From: Dictyoglomota bacterium
GTDB taxonomy: Bacteria > Dictyoglomota > Dictyoglomia > Dictyoglomales > Dictyoglomaceae
Length of the DNA stretch: 6,636 bases
Assembly (NCBI GenBank): GCA_029776735.1
Contig: JAKOUL010000058.1
Coordinates: 1-6,636, forward strand
Direction: 5' to 3'
The notes below the pieces were generated by a model, which made no database searches, was not told where the DNA came from, and saw only the letters and a list, made by a program, of their open reading frames with translations. A program made the position numbers and the translations under genes. Each line of letters begins with the position of its first letter. The stretch's first letter is position 1. Positions 5,808 to 6,636 of the stretch are shown here, one piece after another.

Positions 5808-5837
5808 ATTTTACTTCATCCTTTATATTTTTTTCAA
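5808..5837 (-). promoter_or_regulatory. Candidate internal promoter for the transglutaminase gene, near-leaderless
   Basis: The minus strand reads TTGAAA (5837-5832), 18 nt, then TAAAAT (5813-5808). The -10 ends 10 nt before the ATG, so the start would fall 3-5 nt upstream of it. AT-richness makes chance matches common; the support is that the gene otherwise lacks a ribosome binding site. Confidence 0.45.
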
Positions 5838-5853
5838 GTTTAGTTATTCATCT

Positions 5854-5877
5854 ATAAAATCAGATAAAATATTTTAT
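5854..5877. repeat. Three ATAAAAT heptamers, two direct and one inverted, including a 14-bp palindrome
   Basis: ATAAAAT occurs at 5854-5860 and 5864-5870 (10 bp apart, one helical turn) and inverted as ATTTTAT at 5871-5877. The last two form the perfect palindrome ATAAAATATTTTAT. It sits between the DUF58 stop and the transglutaminase promoter candidate. A dimeric regulator site or an UP-like A/T element is possible. As an RNA hairpin it would be A-U only and too weak for a terminator in a thermophile. Confidence 0.35.
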
Positions 5878-5888
5878 GAGAGATTCTT

Positions 5889-6636
5889 TCATTGATTTCT
5901 TACAAAAAATGTATTTAAAAACTCCATAGGATTCTCATTTGGAGTATAAATGGCAAAATATGACTTCTTATAAGATTTATGAAATTCAACCCCAATAAGA
6001 GAATTACTTTTTAATTTTCCTTCCCAAAAAGGAAAGTTCAAAGAGAAAACAAGATCAAAATTCTGGTAATCTATATTAATCATTCCTCCTTCTTTAAGTT
6101 CTATCTCACCTAAAAATTTTCTTAATTCACAAATATCCTGAGGGGAAAAGCTTTCTTTTTCCATATCTGTGATATATATAGGAATATTCATAGAAAAAGA
6201 GGAGAGAAGAATGGAATGGACAAATCTAAGTAACTGATCAAACTCCTTTTCAGATATTTCATCCTTTTTAGGAACCACATTATCAATAAGAATAGAAAGT
6301 GTCCTCTTAGTAAGCCTCTCAAAGGTCTTAGATTGAAGCTTGCCCCTCTTTGCAGAAGCCTTCCAGGAAATAATTTTTATAGGATCTTGAGGTTGATAAT
6401 CTCTTAAAGAATGAAACTCCTCTCCCTTTGAAGAGGAAAGTACATAAGAAGATCTACCACTTCCATCTCCAACTAAATACATCTCCTTAGGAATAGGGTA
6501 ATAAAGAGGATAAACATAGGTTTTAGCATCTATTTTATAATTCTTATCCCAAAAGAATAATCCTAAAACTCCCGAATATCTTACTTTCAATTTATTTATA
6601 GAAAAGACACCTCTTTTTTCAAACCTGTAAGGGATA
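5889..6636 (-). CDS. DUF58 family protein, N-terminus outside window
   Basis: The reading frame is open from the right edge to the TGA at 5889-5891, giving 248 visible residues. The frame upstream of a TTG at 6590 translates as IPYRFEKRGVFSINK, which matches the conserved run before the DUF58 domain, so the gene enters from outside the window and the TTG is not its start. The diagnostic DUF58 motif is at 6321-6425: GEEFHSLRDYQPQDP followed by WKASAKRGKL, corresponding to the family G-x-E-F...R-x-Y...D...W-K-x-S-A-R pattern. A vWA-like strand (TLSILIDN) follows, without a clear MIDAS DxSxS. These proteins usually have N-terminal membrane helices (outside the window here) and partner MoxR AAA+ ATPases, whose gene is expected upstream. 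The transglutaminase follows after 91 nt on the same strand. Confidence 0.9.
   Translation of the reverse strand, partial: IPYRFEKRGVFSINKLKVRYSGVLGLFFWDKNYKIDAKTYVYPLYYPIPKEMYLVGDGSGRSSYVLSSSKGEEFHSLRDYQPQDPIKIISWKASAKRGKLQSKTFERLTKRTLSILIDNVVPKKDEISEKEFDQLLRFVHSILLSSFSMNIPIYITDMEKESFSPQDICELRKFLGEIELKEGGMINIDYQNFDLVFSLNFPFWEGKLKSNSLIGVEFHKSYKKSYFAIYTPNENPMEFLNTFFVRNQ

Noticed and set aside
5864..5877. Palindrome as a terminator for the DUF58 gene
   Set aside because: An A-U-only stem would have almost no loop and no following U-run, and would be unstable at thermophile growth temperatures.
6588..6590. TTG as start codon of the DUF58 gene
   Set aside because: The frame remains open and family-like upstream to the window edge, and no ribosome binding site is properly spaced before the TTG; the GAGGTG further upstream lies inside the coding frame.

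Overview
This is an AT-rich bacterial chromosomal window. It carries compact gene clusters, strong G-rich ribosome binding sites, AGA/AGG-dominated arginine codons and a Lys/Glu/Ile-rich proteome, all of which suggest an anaerobic thermophile. The overall look is closest to Dictyoglomus, but that is an inference from style only, because no rRNA or other marker gene is present. I see no mobile element, CRISPR array, tRNA or rRNA.

Layout, left to right. (1) Bases 1-1103, minus strand: a gamma-class carbonic-anhydrase-like protein followed by a class V aminotransferase, whose C-terminal half is cut off by the left edge. The last two codons plus the stop of the first gene form the Shine-Dalgarno sequence of the second. 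(2) Bases 1104-1242: an intergenic leader with an intrinsic terminator immediately upstream of the carbonic-anhydrase-like gene and a plausible promoter upstream of that terminator, which resembles an attenuator. (3) Bases 1243-2562, minus strand: a membrane-anchored coiled-coil M23 (LytM-type) endopeptidase followed 12 nt later by a bactofilin, driven by a perfect TTGACA-N17-TATAAT promoter at 2636-2664. (4) Bases 2769-3793, plus strand: two ATGA-overlapping genes for small cytosolic Cys/His proteins, each with two CxxC...CxxH modules. The first resembles the uncharacterised DUF6062 group. Its extended -10 box lies so close to the ATG that the mRNA is probably leaderless. (5) Bases 3752-6636, minus strand: a DUF58 protein (N terminus beyond the right edge) followed by a membrane transglutaminase-like protein of the DUF3488/TgpA type. 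Its 3' end overlaps the last plus-strand gene by 42 bp, tail to tail.

How they fit together. The M23-bactofilin pair is a known cell-shape/cell-wall module: the bactofilin polymer scaffolds and the M23 enzyme cuts peptidoglycan cross-links. DUF58 plus DUF3488-transglutaminase is the classic tail of a MoxR-ATPase operon, so a MoxR-type AAA+ gene is expected beyond the right edge. The window therefore mixes envelope functions with a small metabolic operon and one uncharacterised zinc-protein-like pair. The items most worth following are that Cys/His pair with its apparent leaderless promoter, and the structured leader of the carbonic-anhydrase-like gene.
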